Shown here: positions 36,553-46,879 of the stretch, piece by piece
Layout: each line of letters starts with the position of its first letter
How positions within the stretch are numbered: position 1 is the first letter of the stretch
Assembly: GCA_037951165.1 (NCBI GenBank)
Contig: JBBDHG010000135.1
Coordinates: 2,219,001 to 2,283,000, forward strand
DNA from: Lophius americanus
Taxonomy: Eukaryota > Chordata > Actinopteri > Lophiiformes > Lophiidae
DNA: 64,000 nt
Reading direction: 5' to 3'
The notes under the pieces: generated by a model
Databases searched by the model: none
The model's input: the letters and a program-made list of their open reading frames with translations, nothing else
What the model was told of the DNA's origin: nothing
Position numbers and translations under genes: made by a program

Positions 36553-36945
36553 CAAACTAGACCTATGTTGTCATCCCCAAAAGCCAGGGTATATGTCCCC
36601 TAAAAGTCCACAATCCCCTTCGTTGTACAAAAAATATCCCTAATTGAACGCCTCAAGTTAAATGTGAAGTTATTTTCACAGTATTTTTATGAAAAACGTT
36701 TCCCCAAAGTCAGTAAAATATTAACAACGGATTAAAAATATGATAGAAACAAGATAAAGCTCCTCGTGTTGATTTCGCATGCACCAAATTCTGACTAAAT
36801 TGGATCAATGCTCAAGAAATGATGGCCCAAAAACCTTGTAGGTAAAGCTCCCCCTAGTGTCAGAAATATTCAACTGACCTTTAAAAAAATTCAATGCAAT
36901 TCGACCTCGTTCTAAAGTCTATGGGGGTACACAGTTTAAAATGGT
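36553..36945 (+). repeat. Repeat family R, copy 7a
   Basis: Starts exactly at the left terminus (aaactagacctatgttgtc). The first module (tccccaaagtcagtaaaat, 36701) and second module (cccctagtgtcagaaatatt, 36851) are 150 bp apart, the same period as in copy 4. The copy breaks off after ctaaagtctatgggggt, before the ccatgaaatag block. Confidence 0.8.
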
Positions 36946-36964
36946 GAGGTATGTCTGGAAAATT

Positions 36965-37725
36965 CTTGACGTAAAAAGGCTCCCTCTAGTGTGTTACATA
37001 TGAACTACAACTGTGAAATTTGATGCAAGATAAATCTCCTTGAGTCAAGTCAAGTCTAGTCAATTTAATTTTCAAATCATAATTTTCCTCGTTGGGCTTT
37101 ACAATCTGTACATCATGCAAGATCCTCTGTCCTTAGACCCTCGGTCCGGGTAAGGAACAACTCCCGGAAAAAAAAAAACCTTTTACAGGGGGAAAAGGGA
37201 AACCTCAGGAAGAGACACAGACGTGTAGTAAAGGTTGTTTATAGAGAGCAGATCAACATGAATAAACAGATTGGTCTAGCAATGATGATAGTACGTGGTG
37301 ATGTATTACGGTACATACAGTAGCAGTCGTACTACAATATACATATAAGATAGTAGCAGTGGTACTAAGTATTGGATATATGATTATTAGTGACAGCAGT
37401 AGAAGATGCCATCCAGCAGGGCCTTGGCAGTAGATGAAGTAGACAGCAAGATAGATCGCTGTGAGCCCATTCATTTAAACCAAAACATGAGAAATGAGTG
37501 GTCGAAAAAATTGTAGCTGAGTTTCCCCTAGTGCCGGAACTATATGAAAGACCTTGACCAGAAACAATCCCATTCTTCCGTGCTCCAAGGTATAAAATGA
37601 GAAAACGATCCATGAAATAGTTTTTGAGTTATCACATTAACAGGAAGGATCTGCGAAGGCGGCAGACATGGCAGACGTGGCCATGATGATTCCATAATAA
37701 TAACTTTTGGAAGATATAATTACTA
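36965..37725 (+). repeat. Repeat family R, copy 7b, interrupted
   Basis: Begins within the first module (ggctccctctagtgtg), runs to gataaatctccttgag, is interrupted at about 37057, and resumes at about 37468 with ccattcatttaaaccaaaac. It then continues through the second module, atgatccatgaaatag-type sequence (aaacgatccatgaaatag), gttatcacattaacagg and a full right end (tccataataataacttttgg, then aagatataat). R is therefore older than the inserted repeat. Confidence 0.8.
37057..37467 (+). repeat. Teleost-wide repeat inserted into R copy 7b
   Basis: The phrases cataattttcctcgttgggc, tttacaatctgtacatc, atcctctgtccttagaccct, ggtaaggaacaactccc and gggaaacctcaggaagag match, in order, a dispersed repeat that I recall as common in fish. 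The interior from about 37260 is AT-rich and less recognisable. It splits an otherwise continuous R copy. I could not identify a clear target-site duplication. Confidence 0.6.
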
Positions 37726-37974
37726 ACTGTGGAGGGTTGTGTGTAAGTAGAAACAGTCTCAAATAAATTGTGTTAAGTTATATTTCCTGTTAAGAGTTTG
37801 CTCCTTGTCTCCACTGCCTTAATGCCAGGACTAAGAGTGAGATCACATTGTCCCTTTTGCATGTTTTTTGGATTTTGGTTCCTTCCTGTATTCCAAAAAC
37901 CAGCAGTTTAGCTGGACTAGGGAGTGTAAATTGATCACTGGGTGGAGTATGCTTGTTTGTTTGTGTCTATATGG

Positions 37975-38125
37975 TTTGGCCCTGTGATGAACTGGAAAAA
38001 TGTTCAGGGTGCACCCTGATTCCAGCACAACTCCAGCACAACTCCAGCACAACTCCAGCACAACTCCAGCCCCCGGCAACCCTGCATAGTATAAGTTGGT
38101 ACAGAAAATGGCTGGGATGGCTGGA
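37975..38125 (+). repeat. SINE-like fish repeat with an 11-bp internal expansion
   Basis: ggccctgtgatgaactgg, ttcagggtgcaccctg and the end phrase gaaaatggctgggatggc match the 3' half of the widespread fish repeat also seen reversed at 3600-3860. In the middle an 11-bp unit, ctccagcacaa, is tandemly repeated about four and a half times (38021-38070). Unexpanded copies of this repeat have a single ctccagc at this place, as I recall. Confidence 0.65.
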
Positions 38126-38782
38126 TGTTTTCCTTTAGTTTGTAGCAAGTTTCATTTTGATTGCAAAATCCTCTGACTCTTCTCGTCTGATAGTTTACCA
38201 AAGATGAAATTCTGTCCCTAATTTCCTTCTTTGAGATGAGTTTCATGAATGTGTGCTTGCGTAAACGACCATCTATGAGTGCCGTATTTGACTTGACATC
38301 TGCATCCTGTGCTTTTTGCATTATGCATTAAGTACATGAATGTTTACGCACTATTTTTCATGTTTGAATCCGTGTCTGACTCTTCCCCTCGACTCACCAG
38401 CTCCATCATTTAGCCCTCAACCACTGTTTGAAGTTTAGCCTTACAGATCAGCTTCAAAGCTTTATCTCTTACACGATAACATGTTGCTCCTTCTGTGAGT
38501 AAAATATCAATCGGACTCTTGCCTCTGCTATTATGATTTAATGGCGCCGTTATTGAATGACTAGATCTGGAGAATGTATAATTAGTTTTGCCGTGGAAAA
38601 TCATTACCATTTGATTAGCCCAACCTAAATGTTTCACTGCAGTGCAAACTTTCCATATTAATTACTGTATTTCTGTGGTAGAGTATTATATGTGTGTGTT
38701 TGTCGGTAGTGCCTATGTGTTAAGGGTTGCACACTTAAAAGCAATTCCAAAAAATAATGGAGGTGGTTTTGTGTCTTGTGAT
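38126..38782. other. Stretch with no recognised gene
   Basis: No feature recognised. A 75-codon minus frame at 38410-38637 is unsupported. Confidence 0.5.
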
Positions 38783-38823
38783 GGTGTGTGTGGTGTGTGT
38801 GTGTGTGTGTGTGTGTGGGTGTG

Positions 38824-38866
<43 letters not shown>
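38783..38866. repeat. (GT)n microsatellite
   Basis: About 40 GT dinucleotides with a few interruptions (gtggtg, gggtg, gtttg). The open frames over it on both strands are products of the repeat. Confidence 0.97.
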
Positions 38867-39004
38867 ACATTATGTTGAATATACAGCATAGGGTATGCCT
38901 AAAACACATAATTACACGTAAGTTTAGCATAGCTTGGACTTCTGATTACTTATACAAGGTATTTATATCAATGAATTTCAATGTTCTTTTCATTTATATC
39001 ATGA

Positions 39005-39190
39005 AAACAAAACTTTGGAGAACTGATGAATGAAGAAAATGAGAGAAAGAGAAGGGTAGAAAGTGTGCGAACTGTAAATCAAGAAGTCCCAAGGATCAGT
39101 AATGTTGAATTGAAAGCAGCTTTGAAGAGGATGAAGAATGGAAAGATGGTTGGCCCTGACAACATGTTTTGCATCTGTGCAAAACAATGA
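39005..39190 (+). pseudogene. RTE-type LINE reverse transcriptase fragment
   Basis: An unbroken plus frame reads FGELMNEENERKRRVESVRT, then VNQEVPRISNVELKAALKRM and KNGKMVGPDNM, stopping at 39188-39190. This matches the N-terminal part of RTE-clade reverse transcriptases: YFxxLMNxEN, then VxxEVxxISxxEVxxALKRMK, then GKAVGPDxI. The expected continuation (PVEVWK and the catalytic YxDD region) is missing: after the GPDN block the sequence becomes unrelated. It is a short orphan fragment of a non-LTR retrotransposon whose frame happens to be intact over about 50 residues. Exonised use is conceivable, but no splice sites bracket it well. Confidence 0.75.
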
Positions 39191-39794
39191 CAGCTTGGAT
39201 TACTATATTTTCACTATTTTGCATCATATGAAAAAACAGGGGATTCGAGGGATGGGGGGGTTGAACGAAAATGAGGAGAGATGAATGGTTCCAGAGTATT
39301 TGTGTGATATTGAGAGTTTTTGGTAGATTTAGAGGCTGGTAATGACCCATAAATTAATGGACAAGTCTGCATGAAATTGTCCTAAACAAAGCAATCTAAT
39401 AGATTCTGATCACAATAATGTCCCTTGGTACTGTAGTGCCTTGGCAGAGGTTTGCACTCTGTGGGTGCTTTTCCTACTTTCAAAAGTAACCGTCCATGGA
39501 AAGAAGAAAATTGACAAGGAAGAAAAGTTCCCCTGCTTTTCATATTGCAGCCATCTATTATGTTTCCTTTTCACAGTCAACACTAAGGCCAAAGTTTCTG
39601 AACCATTTTCAGACACAGCAAAGGATGCAAAAACCGAAATCTAAAATGGTATTTAAAAATGTTCACGCAGCATCACACTCACACTCACTCACTCACACAC
39701 CCAATAAGTGTAAGTGTATTACTAGAAGGATGAATGGCTAATCTTCCTCAAGTTACATCCAGAACCAAGAAAGAATGTAGGAGGAGGCTCTAGA
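39191..39794. other. Stretch with no recognised gene
   Basis: A CA/CTCA simple stretch at 39674-39702 is the only structure. Frames of 67-84 codons on both strands are unsupported. Confidence 0.5.
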
Positions 39795-39885
39795 ACACAT
39801 GGCGCAGTGGCTAACGCTAATACCTCATAGTAGTTGAGTAAAGTGTTCCAATCTCCACATGGAAGTTCTTACAGAATGTTTTTGG
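39795..39885 (+). repeat. SINE-like tRNA-derived head, decayed
   Basis: catggcgcagtggctaacgc followed by taatacctcatag resembles the head of the widespread fish repeat (ggcgcagtggttagc, then cctcacag). A decayed box-B-like gttccaatctcc follows at 39846. The 3' half is not recognisable here. Confidence 0.5.
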
Positions 39886-40385
39886 TGTCACCAGGAAAAG
39901 GCATCAGAGAGATAAAGTGTGAACAACAAATCAAATCAAACAAATGTTAACTGTTGACACCGTCAGGAGGGTTGGCTAACATAGCTGTCAGCAGCACATT
40001 GCATTTAGATGGATATTGTAAATGATATGGATAATGTAAATGTTTTCATGAAAATATCATATCCATATTAGAGAGGGAATTGTGAAAAACTGTGTGTCAT
40101 CCCCCCTTCACTGAAATTGGATCTTTCGCCCAAGGTTGTACCAGGTAGTAGTACGCAGTCCTCAGACACATTGGATATTTTATGCTTTTCTATCTCTTGA
40201 ACCTGCATGAACAGCATCCTCTCTGGGTTCTGTGATCTCCTGTGACGACCACACACAATCTGAGAGAGAGACAGAGACAGAGAGAGACAGAACAATTAGG
40301 TTAAATGTATTACCTTTAAGTACAGTAAGTTGCAAATGCATCGTTGTTTAACTTTAAGATAAACTGTTATGACTAGAATAAATAA
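39886..40385. other. Stretch with no recognised gene
   Basis: Contains an agagag/acag purine run at 40261-40290. Nothing else was recognised. Confidence 0.4.
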
Positions 40386-40684
40386 GTAAGTATACTAAGC
40401 TCAGCACCATGGGTGATCGGGCCTTCTGTTCTGCAGCCCCTCGTCTGTGGAATGCCCTCCCTGACCATCTGAGGGCTCCACAGACGACTGACATATTTAA
40501 AAAAGGACTTAAAACTTTCCTTTTTATCAGAACCTATAACTTAAATTAACATTGCTGCTTTTTGGTCATGTTTTTATACAGTCATTATTTTATTTTTTAT
40601 TGATGCTTTTATCTGCTTCTACTTTGTAGCACTTTGAGATTTGATTCAAATGTAAAGTGCATTATAAATTAAATGTATTATTAT
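40386..40684 (+). mobile_element. LINE 3' end with intact C-terminal codons and ATT tail
   Basis: One frame reads LSTMGDRAFCSAAPRLWNAL, then PDHLRAPQTTDIFKKGLKTF and LFIRTYNLN before a stop. This is the conserved C-terminus of fish CR1/L2-type LINE ORF2 (GDRAFxxAAPxLWNxLP, then FKxxLKTxLF). The 3' UTR follows and ends with agcactttgagatttgatt, taaagtgcattataaat and an attatt tail. The roughly 50-codon frame is unbroken, so the insertion is younger than the other LINE pieces here. A second tail of the same family is at 51635-51701. Confidence 0.88.
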
Positions 40685-41034
40685 TGTTAGAATATTAGTT
40701 CAGCAGTGACTTCTCTTAATATCTGTAGAATGCTTGCTAATCTTCTACATGTACATTCTACACAAGTTTGTTCAGCTGAAGGGTTATAGGTTTCCTGGAT
40801 AGCTACGTCCACCGAGGAGGTTAAGTTTTTTTACCTTGTCCGTTTGTTTGCACAATAACAAAGAAACAAATGGATGGAGTTGCATTACTCAGAGGTAGGT
40901 CATGGCATACCTGAATATTATTCAATCTTGATGACCTTACACCATGACCTCACAACGTGACATCATGATAATCTTTTTTTAACCATTGCAAAATGGAGCA
41001 GTTTTGAGGTTTGCGCTTTGCTCTTTTGTTGTTG

Positions 41035-41142
41035 TTATTTTGTGTATTGCTTTTAATGTGTACTGTTATATGAACTGTTGTCTGACATGTACAGTGCAGT
41101 AAAAATGAATTTCCCCTTGGCTACAATAAAGTCTAAATTTTC
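41035..41142 (+). mobile_element. LINE 3'-terminal fragment
   Basis: gtacagtgcagtaaaaatg, aatttccccttggctac and aataaagtctaaattt match the usual end of fish LINE 3' UTRs (tttcccxxxgggatxaataaagt, then a short repeated tail). No coding sequence is attached. Part of the DNA upstream (40808-40850, gtccaccgaggaggttaag) resembles another common fish repeat. Confidence 0.45.
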
Positions 41143-41300
41143 AAGTCAGTGTTCAGGGGACAGGAGCGGCAGGCTTGTAAAACTTTTGGTCAAGGGTTGA
41201 TGATGCGTAGAGGGTTCTCCTCTCTACTGCACTGACATATGGGTGAGGCTTTTGTTAGATGTCTCTAAGCGAATTTTGCTTGTTGACCTACCACAGCTGA

Positions 41301-41602
41301 GTGAACAGTAGTGCAATAGATGACATGGGTGTAATTCTTTCCTCAGACATTGAAGCGCTCACTGCATCATCAACTTCTGGGCCAAGTTATTTTTCTTCAT
41401 GTCCATCTCATTCAGAGTATTACTCCTTCCTCTCTGGGCCAAGCCGTAAAACCCTCACTCCTGTTAGCTGGTCTCAGGTACATAAAAATAGAGTATTTAA
41501 TCATCTAGTCCTAATTACAACACAACTGGACTTCTGTTTTTTCAGGAAAGAAAAGGACAACGAGTAGGACTATCAGCATTGCACCTGAGAAACATCACTT
41601 GA
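41301..41602 (+). other. Candidate two-exon mini-gene, unassigned
   Basis: An open frame (first ATG 41325) with serine-rich sequence such as IEALTASSTSGPSYFSSC reaches a donor-like cag/gtacat at 41477/41478. A 68-bp intron candidate with a pyrimidine tract (cttctgttttttcag) ends at 41545. Splicing keeps phase 0 and adds 18 codons (ERKGQRVGLSALHLRNIT) to a TGA at 41600-41602. An intron of about 70 bp is normal for fish. I do not recognise the protein, and it lies amid LINE debris, so a chance arrangement or an unknown element ORF is possible. Confidence 0.2.
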
Positions 41603-43671
41603 ACCAGTGACCAAGCATTGCAGTAAGAAGTGTTTGAATGGACAGGTACCTTGCATTGACAAGTACCTTGCATTGACAATTAGTTCTTAAGGAACAGGAC
41701 AATTGAAGTGAAGCTCAGCAGCAAGAAAAACACCACAGCCTGCAGAACATAGAGCCTTTAATGAAAAACAAAGGGATTTATTTTAAATCACCTGGCAGTA
41801 CAAAAACCTCATGCATGAAAATCGTGTCCTGCAGTAGCAGCTGGGTTTAAATTCCTACCAGAGTCCATTTGATCCATGGCAACCACTCTCTTTGCCCCTT
41901 TTCCCAGTCACTCTTAGAATCTAAAAAATAAAAGATATGAATAAATCTTGGATTTCCCTCCCTATCAAATATTTAAATTCTAATGTTGTGATTAATTTGA
42001 CAGAATGCAGATGCAGTATCGTTGCTTGTGAAGCCGCTGTAGATAAAGTTTAATTCTGCCTTTACTTTATTATGTTTTCTCATCTCTCTTTAGCTTATAA
42101 CTAATGCTAGCTGGCTTATCACCTGTCCGCAGATATGAGTTAAAAGCCATATAGCAGGTGCGGATGACCTAATGCAAGGTGTTACTGTAAGGCCAACATT
42201 GGATGGGGAAAGATGGGTAAATGGATTAAGTTGAACCAAGTTTTTAATACCAGCTGCTCGCCCTAAGGGCTGCAGGTCATACAAAAAAATGTATTGTGCA
42301 AGGCATTGGTTGTCAAGAGTATAAAATATTAGACATCATGGACCCACTCTCACACCTTGTGAGCCCATGTGGCATTTTTGTGTGACATGTCATTCCAGCA
42401 TCCTATCATTACTCTCATTTTGAAGTGAAAGGAAGAATTTGACGGAGATGTGTCAAAACAGCTAGATTGCGGAGGCAGCCTCTATCCACTACGCATCCAC
42501 TCCCGACTCTTAACTTCCAAAATAATTGAAATAAGGCCACAATAACTGGTTGCAACAGTGCAAATAGCTGTGAAATGTAGTGAAGGGAAAATATTTGGTA
42601 TTACACTTTTAAATGATGAGTCTCTAAGATTAACAGAACATGTTAAAATGTAGAATTTTACTCATTAAGGGGCGGTGAATAAAAATGCAACATTGTGTGA
42701 ATTACAAGCTTACAACAGATTCAAATGTAATGGCAGGCGTATATCCCGTTGCAAAACCTTCAATTATCACGCTGTTAAAAGCTGTCACTTCCAAATGTCA
42801 CGTTCAGAGCAAGCAGAGAGGCGCATGAAAGCGACTGCTGGTTTCCCAGTGAATCTTCCAATAAACCAGTAGACATCAAAAATTTGCTGTCCGGCGATCA
42901 TGCATTCTTAGGTATTAAATAGATACAAATCCGACCCCTTAAACGTTACATATCATTACATGGAGTAATTTATTCTGTAGTCGACTTTGCAGTATTGTTG
43001 AAAACTTGTTGAAGCTCTGAATGCTGCTGCCTCCATGGGTTTTCTCACTGATGCAGGCAACATTTATTGTATTCTTATTGTATTCAAACACATAATAGTC
43101 AATAGAACTCTGTGTGAGGTTTGCAGCTCCTTCATTCTTCTGGCGGGTGTGTCCTTCAGTCCCCCAGTTTCTTGCAAGTTCATCACACTACTGCAGACAA
43201 GAAAGAGAGCAAACTTTTCAAAACAAGACTCCTGGGCTAATTAGACTCCGTCCCACTGGTTCCATTCCCCAAGACAGTCTCAAAATCTCTCCCCTGCCAC
43301 TGATCGAACCAGACCCCCCACTGAGACATTTATCTCTTTTTGTAACCTCATTTCATCATTCTTTACTTAAAAGCTAAATGTTGTGCTGTTGACTAACAAA
43401 AAGATTTCCTGAGAATGCTGACTTGGAGATAGTGGTTTAAAGGATTTACCACTTATCTGGGGGTCAAAAGCGAATAGACCCTTCAATATCAAACTTAGAT
43501 TCAGGGTCAGATTGTCATAAGCAAACAGCTGAGACAACCTCAACTTTCAACAAAACATAAAACCCCAAAGTGGTGAACATTTGACTTGGAGTCCATTAAT
43601 ATTTAAAGGTCTGAAAACATTTGGACCTGCTATGTTGTAATCATAATCATATGTAACGCAGATTACCTGTG
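41603..43671. other. Stretch with no recognised gene
   Basis: A perfect 17-bp tandem duplication (gtaccttgcattgacaa twice) lies at 41646-41679. Otherwise I see no family, RNA gene or exon. Confidence 0.5.
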
Positions 43672-44190
43672 TTTACACCATAACTCAAAAACCCCGTCAT
43701 GGATTATTTTCACACTTTTACAGTCAAATAGTCCTTAGTGTGTGTAGGAACTGGATTTTGATTTTTGCAAAGGTCGGTTACATATTTCTGACACTAGGGG
43801 GAGCTTTATCTCCAAAGGTTTTTGGGCCAATATTTTTCAACAGTTAGTCCGATTTAATCCAAACTTGGTGCATACAAGTAACTCAAGGAAAACCATATAT
43901 AATACTTAAATATATTGTTATTTACTCTAATAGTTCGTACTTTACTAATTTAGGGGATATTTTGTATGAAAAATACTGTTTTTCGGACATAACTTTCAAA
44001 TCAATATATTTCAATGGTTGGTCTAATTTAGTCCGAATTGACCCCAGATGTAAATAGTATACAAAAACTTTGATCAAATACTTCATATTTTTCTCAATGT
44101 TTCTTCCAAATATTCCAAAAAGCACTTGTTTTAACATAACTTCATGTGAAATCTGTGGAATTAAATCAGGGGAATTGCTTGTACAACACA
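43672..44190 (-). repeat. Repeat family R, copy 8 (near full length, three modules)
   Basis: On the plus strand it reads taactcaaaaac, catggattattttcac, ttccgacac-like tttctgacactagggggag (module), gtccgatttaatccaaac, tagttcgtactttac, a second module (ttaggggatattttg) and a third decayed one (about 44078), then ggggaattgcttgtacaaca. Modules are about 150 bp apart. It carries small indels but is the longest single reverse copy. Confidence 0.8.
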
Positions 44191-46818
44191 CGCAATTAGG
44201 TCAATTTCCTCATTACAATCCACTGTCATAGTTTCCTCATCCTCAGTGGTTCTTTTGGATCCCCATACATTATATTGTCCTGATATCACAGTACTGGCTG
44301 CTTTACATTTCCTTTTTAGGCTTTCTTTACTCAAGGTCATTGAATTCCTTCCTCGCCCACACCAGGGTGAATTGCTCCTTCTCCACACTTGAACGGTCCC
44401 TAATGCATCCTGGGGCTCCTTGCACTCCTACAAATCATTGTCCTTGTGCTGCCTCTTACTATTGATCCCCTGTGATGAAAATTATATATTATGCGTGGTT
44501 TACCTCCGGGAGCTAATACTGCTTAACTGTAATGATAATGCATAGCCTAAATGCATGCAACATTTCCACAGTATGTCCTGCAGCTTTTCTTACTGAAATG
44601 TATTATGGTCTTTTGCACTTTGACTCCTGCTCATACATCTGTTGCAGTCCATACAGTAGGGTACCCTACATAATAGCACTGATGTAACATCAAATTGCTA
44701 CATTGTCGCATTTCAATGGAAAATTTGTTTTGACTATGTAATTCATCTCACTTTCATTGCACAACGGGGTTTTGATATGGTGTTATATTTTCTGCCACAA
44801 TTCTGATAGTGCAGCTGCTCAGTTTGAGGACGCAGTATGAATTTCTAGGTACAGCAGTTTAGGCTCAAGGTGTATTGTTACCCAACTTGAATTTCTCAGC
44901 TCATTTCATATCCGGGCTGAAACAAAAAAGAAATTCATGAAAACCTTGAGAATTGCGGAAAAAAAATCGTGGATTCTCATTTTAGCCCATGTGTTTTGAC
45001 AAAATTGTGAGAAAACCTCTTTTTCATTTTAGTAATAAAGTATTAAAATTGCTCATTCTTAAACGAAAAGTAATGACTTTAAACTTTAGAAAACATGGCA
45101 GAATATAGTCTGTAATTGCAATGACTCTAGTCAAATCACTAGACAATATTTCAGTATGATGTATTAGCATCATACTGAAAGGTTCTTCAGTGTACAGTTA
45201 TGCACGCTGTAGAGGCAACATACATCTGTTTTCAGGTGATAAAAGTTAGAAATATGGTAGGGTCAAAAAGGGAGTTTGGATGAAATGATTTTGGTTGCTC
45301 AAAGGTATATTCTTTCTTTCACCGCAGCACTTTTTCTTATCTGATAAGACGGTGAAGTTTCTTCCAAGCCTCTGGGAATGAGATTTAGCCACTACCAATA
45401 AAAGAAAGGAACTAAATCCCAGAAGTAGGGGTTAAGAGGTCATAGTCATGATGTTGGTATGACATTTACAGAAATGTCTGTATCACCAGAGTTAAGCAGT
45501 GAGAACAGTGTCTTCATACCATCCTCTGTAAACATTTGGGACCAATTCAGACGGATAGTTATGTCTAGGATAGAAATAGAAAGAGACAGAGGGGAGGCAG
45601 TTTGTATTCCACTGCAACAGACAGACTGCTGTATTCCAATTATAGTCTTCTCAGTAGAACTGCCTCTATAGTCCACTCGTTTAAATAACAGTTCAATAAT
45701 TATTTGTACAATTAAGAGATGTATGTGTGGCCTGATAAATTGTTTATTGCGAAGATGTTTTGTGCTTTTAATTTACCGTGAGCTATTCTGCAGAGTAGTA
45801 CTTCTGCTTCAACAGTTCATTATCTCCAGAGTAAAATATAGGGGTTGTTATATCTTAACAGAATGGCCTTTTGGGCAACTTGCATGACTCATACATCGGG
45901 CACATTGGTTAAAAATAAAGGCAGAGGTCGGCAAGAGGTAACCTATCAAAACAGGCAAATGAATGGGGCATATTAAAGGAACAAAGTCCAAATGGTTCAA
46001 AAGAAAATACAGGCAAAATGATGTCAGCAATGGTGGCAGCAAGTCTAGAACATCTAATCAATTTATTCAATTTTACCACTATATGTACTCACACAAATGT
46101 ATGCTTGAGTCATTATGGCTACTATGTTCTGCTCATAAATTGGATATAAAAAATAATGTAAATACATAATATACGATGATATTATAAAACATAAAAGCAT
46201 ACTTGAGTTTCACTGATCAGTTTTACTCATCACTACTCCTAATTAAGTTTGTTATGCTATATTATTCTTCATTTGCTGCAGCAGCAAAGAAAATCTACAA
46301 CAGAGGCCGATTGCTGACGGTTCTGGGTTTCGAGTTTGTTATTTCCTGTTTTATTTTGGAAATTTTATTCCGAGTGCATTTCCTGCCTTTCCTTGGTTTT
46401 CCCTGCTTTGAATTGTTTGATGTGGACAAATGTTTTTTATTTTTCCAATGTAAATTTAAGGCACACTCTTGGTCATCTCACTGAACTCTGACTCCTGTAT
46501 TGTCTGCATTTGGGACCTTTTTTTTTTTTTCTAAATCATAACAGGGTCATAGAGTTTGGGATTTCATAATAGTCACTGTCTGGCGTGTAAATCATGTATT
46601 AAATAAGGATTCATTAATCGATAACCACTGTGATTGTCATTGTCCTTGTTGGCAGACCAGTGGAGTTCATTTCAAGATGAGATTATCTATGACGTGATTC
46701 AATGCCAGAGATTATTTAAACAGACGTTTGTCTTCTCCGTCATTACATTCTCTTAAGCTTTTTAGTGGAAGAGTCACAGTAGGAGCAGCCTAAGCAGCGC
46801 AGTCCAGAAGTCTCTTTC
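44191..46818. other. Stretch with no recognised gene
   Basis: Holds a perfect 13-bp hairpin (listed separately) and a T run at 46519-46531. The 46300-46520 part has phrases such as atttcctgttttattttgg and tgtctgcatttgggacc that recall fish LTR-element ends, but too weakly to call. Overlapping plus and minus frames at 45446-45676 are unsupported. Confidence 0.4.
45149..45180. repeat. Perfect 13-bp hairpin
   Basis: tttcagtatgatg and catcatactgaaa form a perfect 13-bp inverted repeat around a 6-base loop (tattag). It is too short for a typical miRNA precursor, and the flanks do not extend the stem. Confidence 0.9.
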
Positions 46819-46819
46819 C

Positions 46820-46877
<58 letters not shown>
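46819..46877. repeat. (AT)n microsatellite
   Basis: Almost pure AT dinucleotide array of about 28 units, preceded by catatacat. Confidence 0.98.

Positions 46878-46879
<2 letters not shown>

Noticed and set aside
38642..39033. Cysteine/valine- and histidine/threonine-rich frames on both strands
   Set aside because: They are translations of the GT microsatellite.
46300..46520. Possible LTR-retrotransposon end
   Set aside because: Only vague phrase resemblance; no paired repeat, primer-binding site or coding sequence was found.
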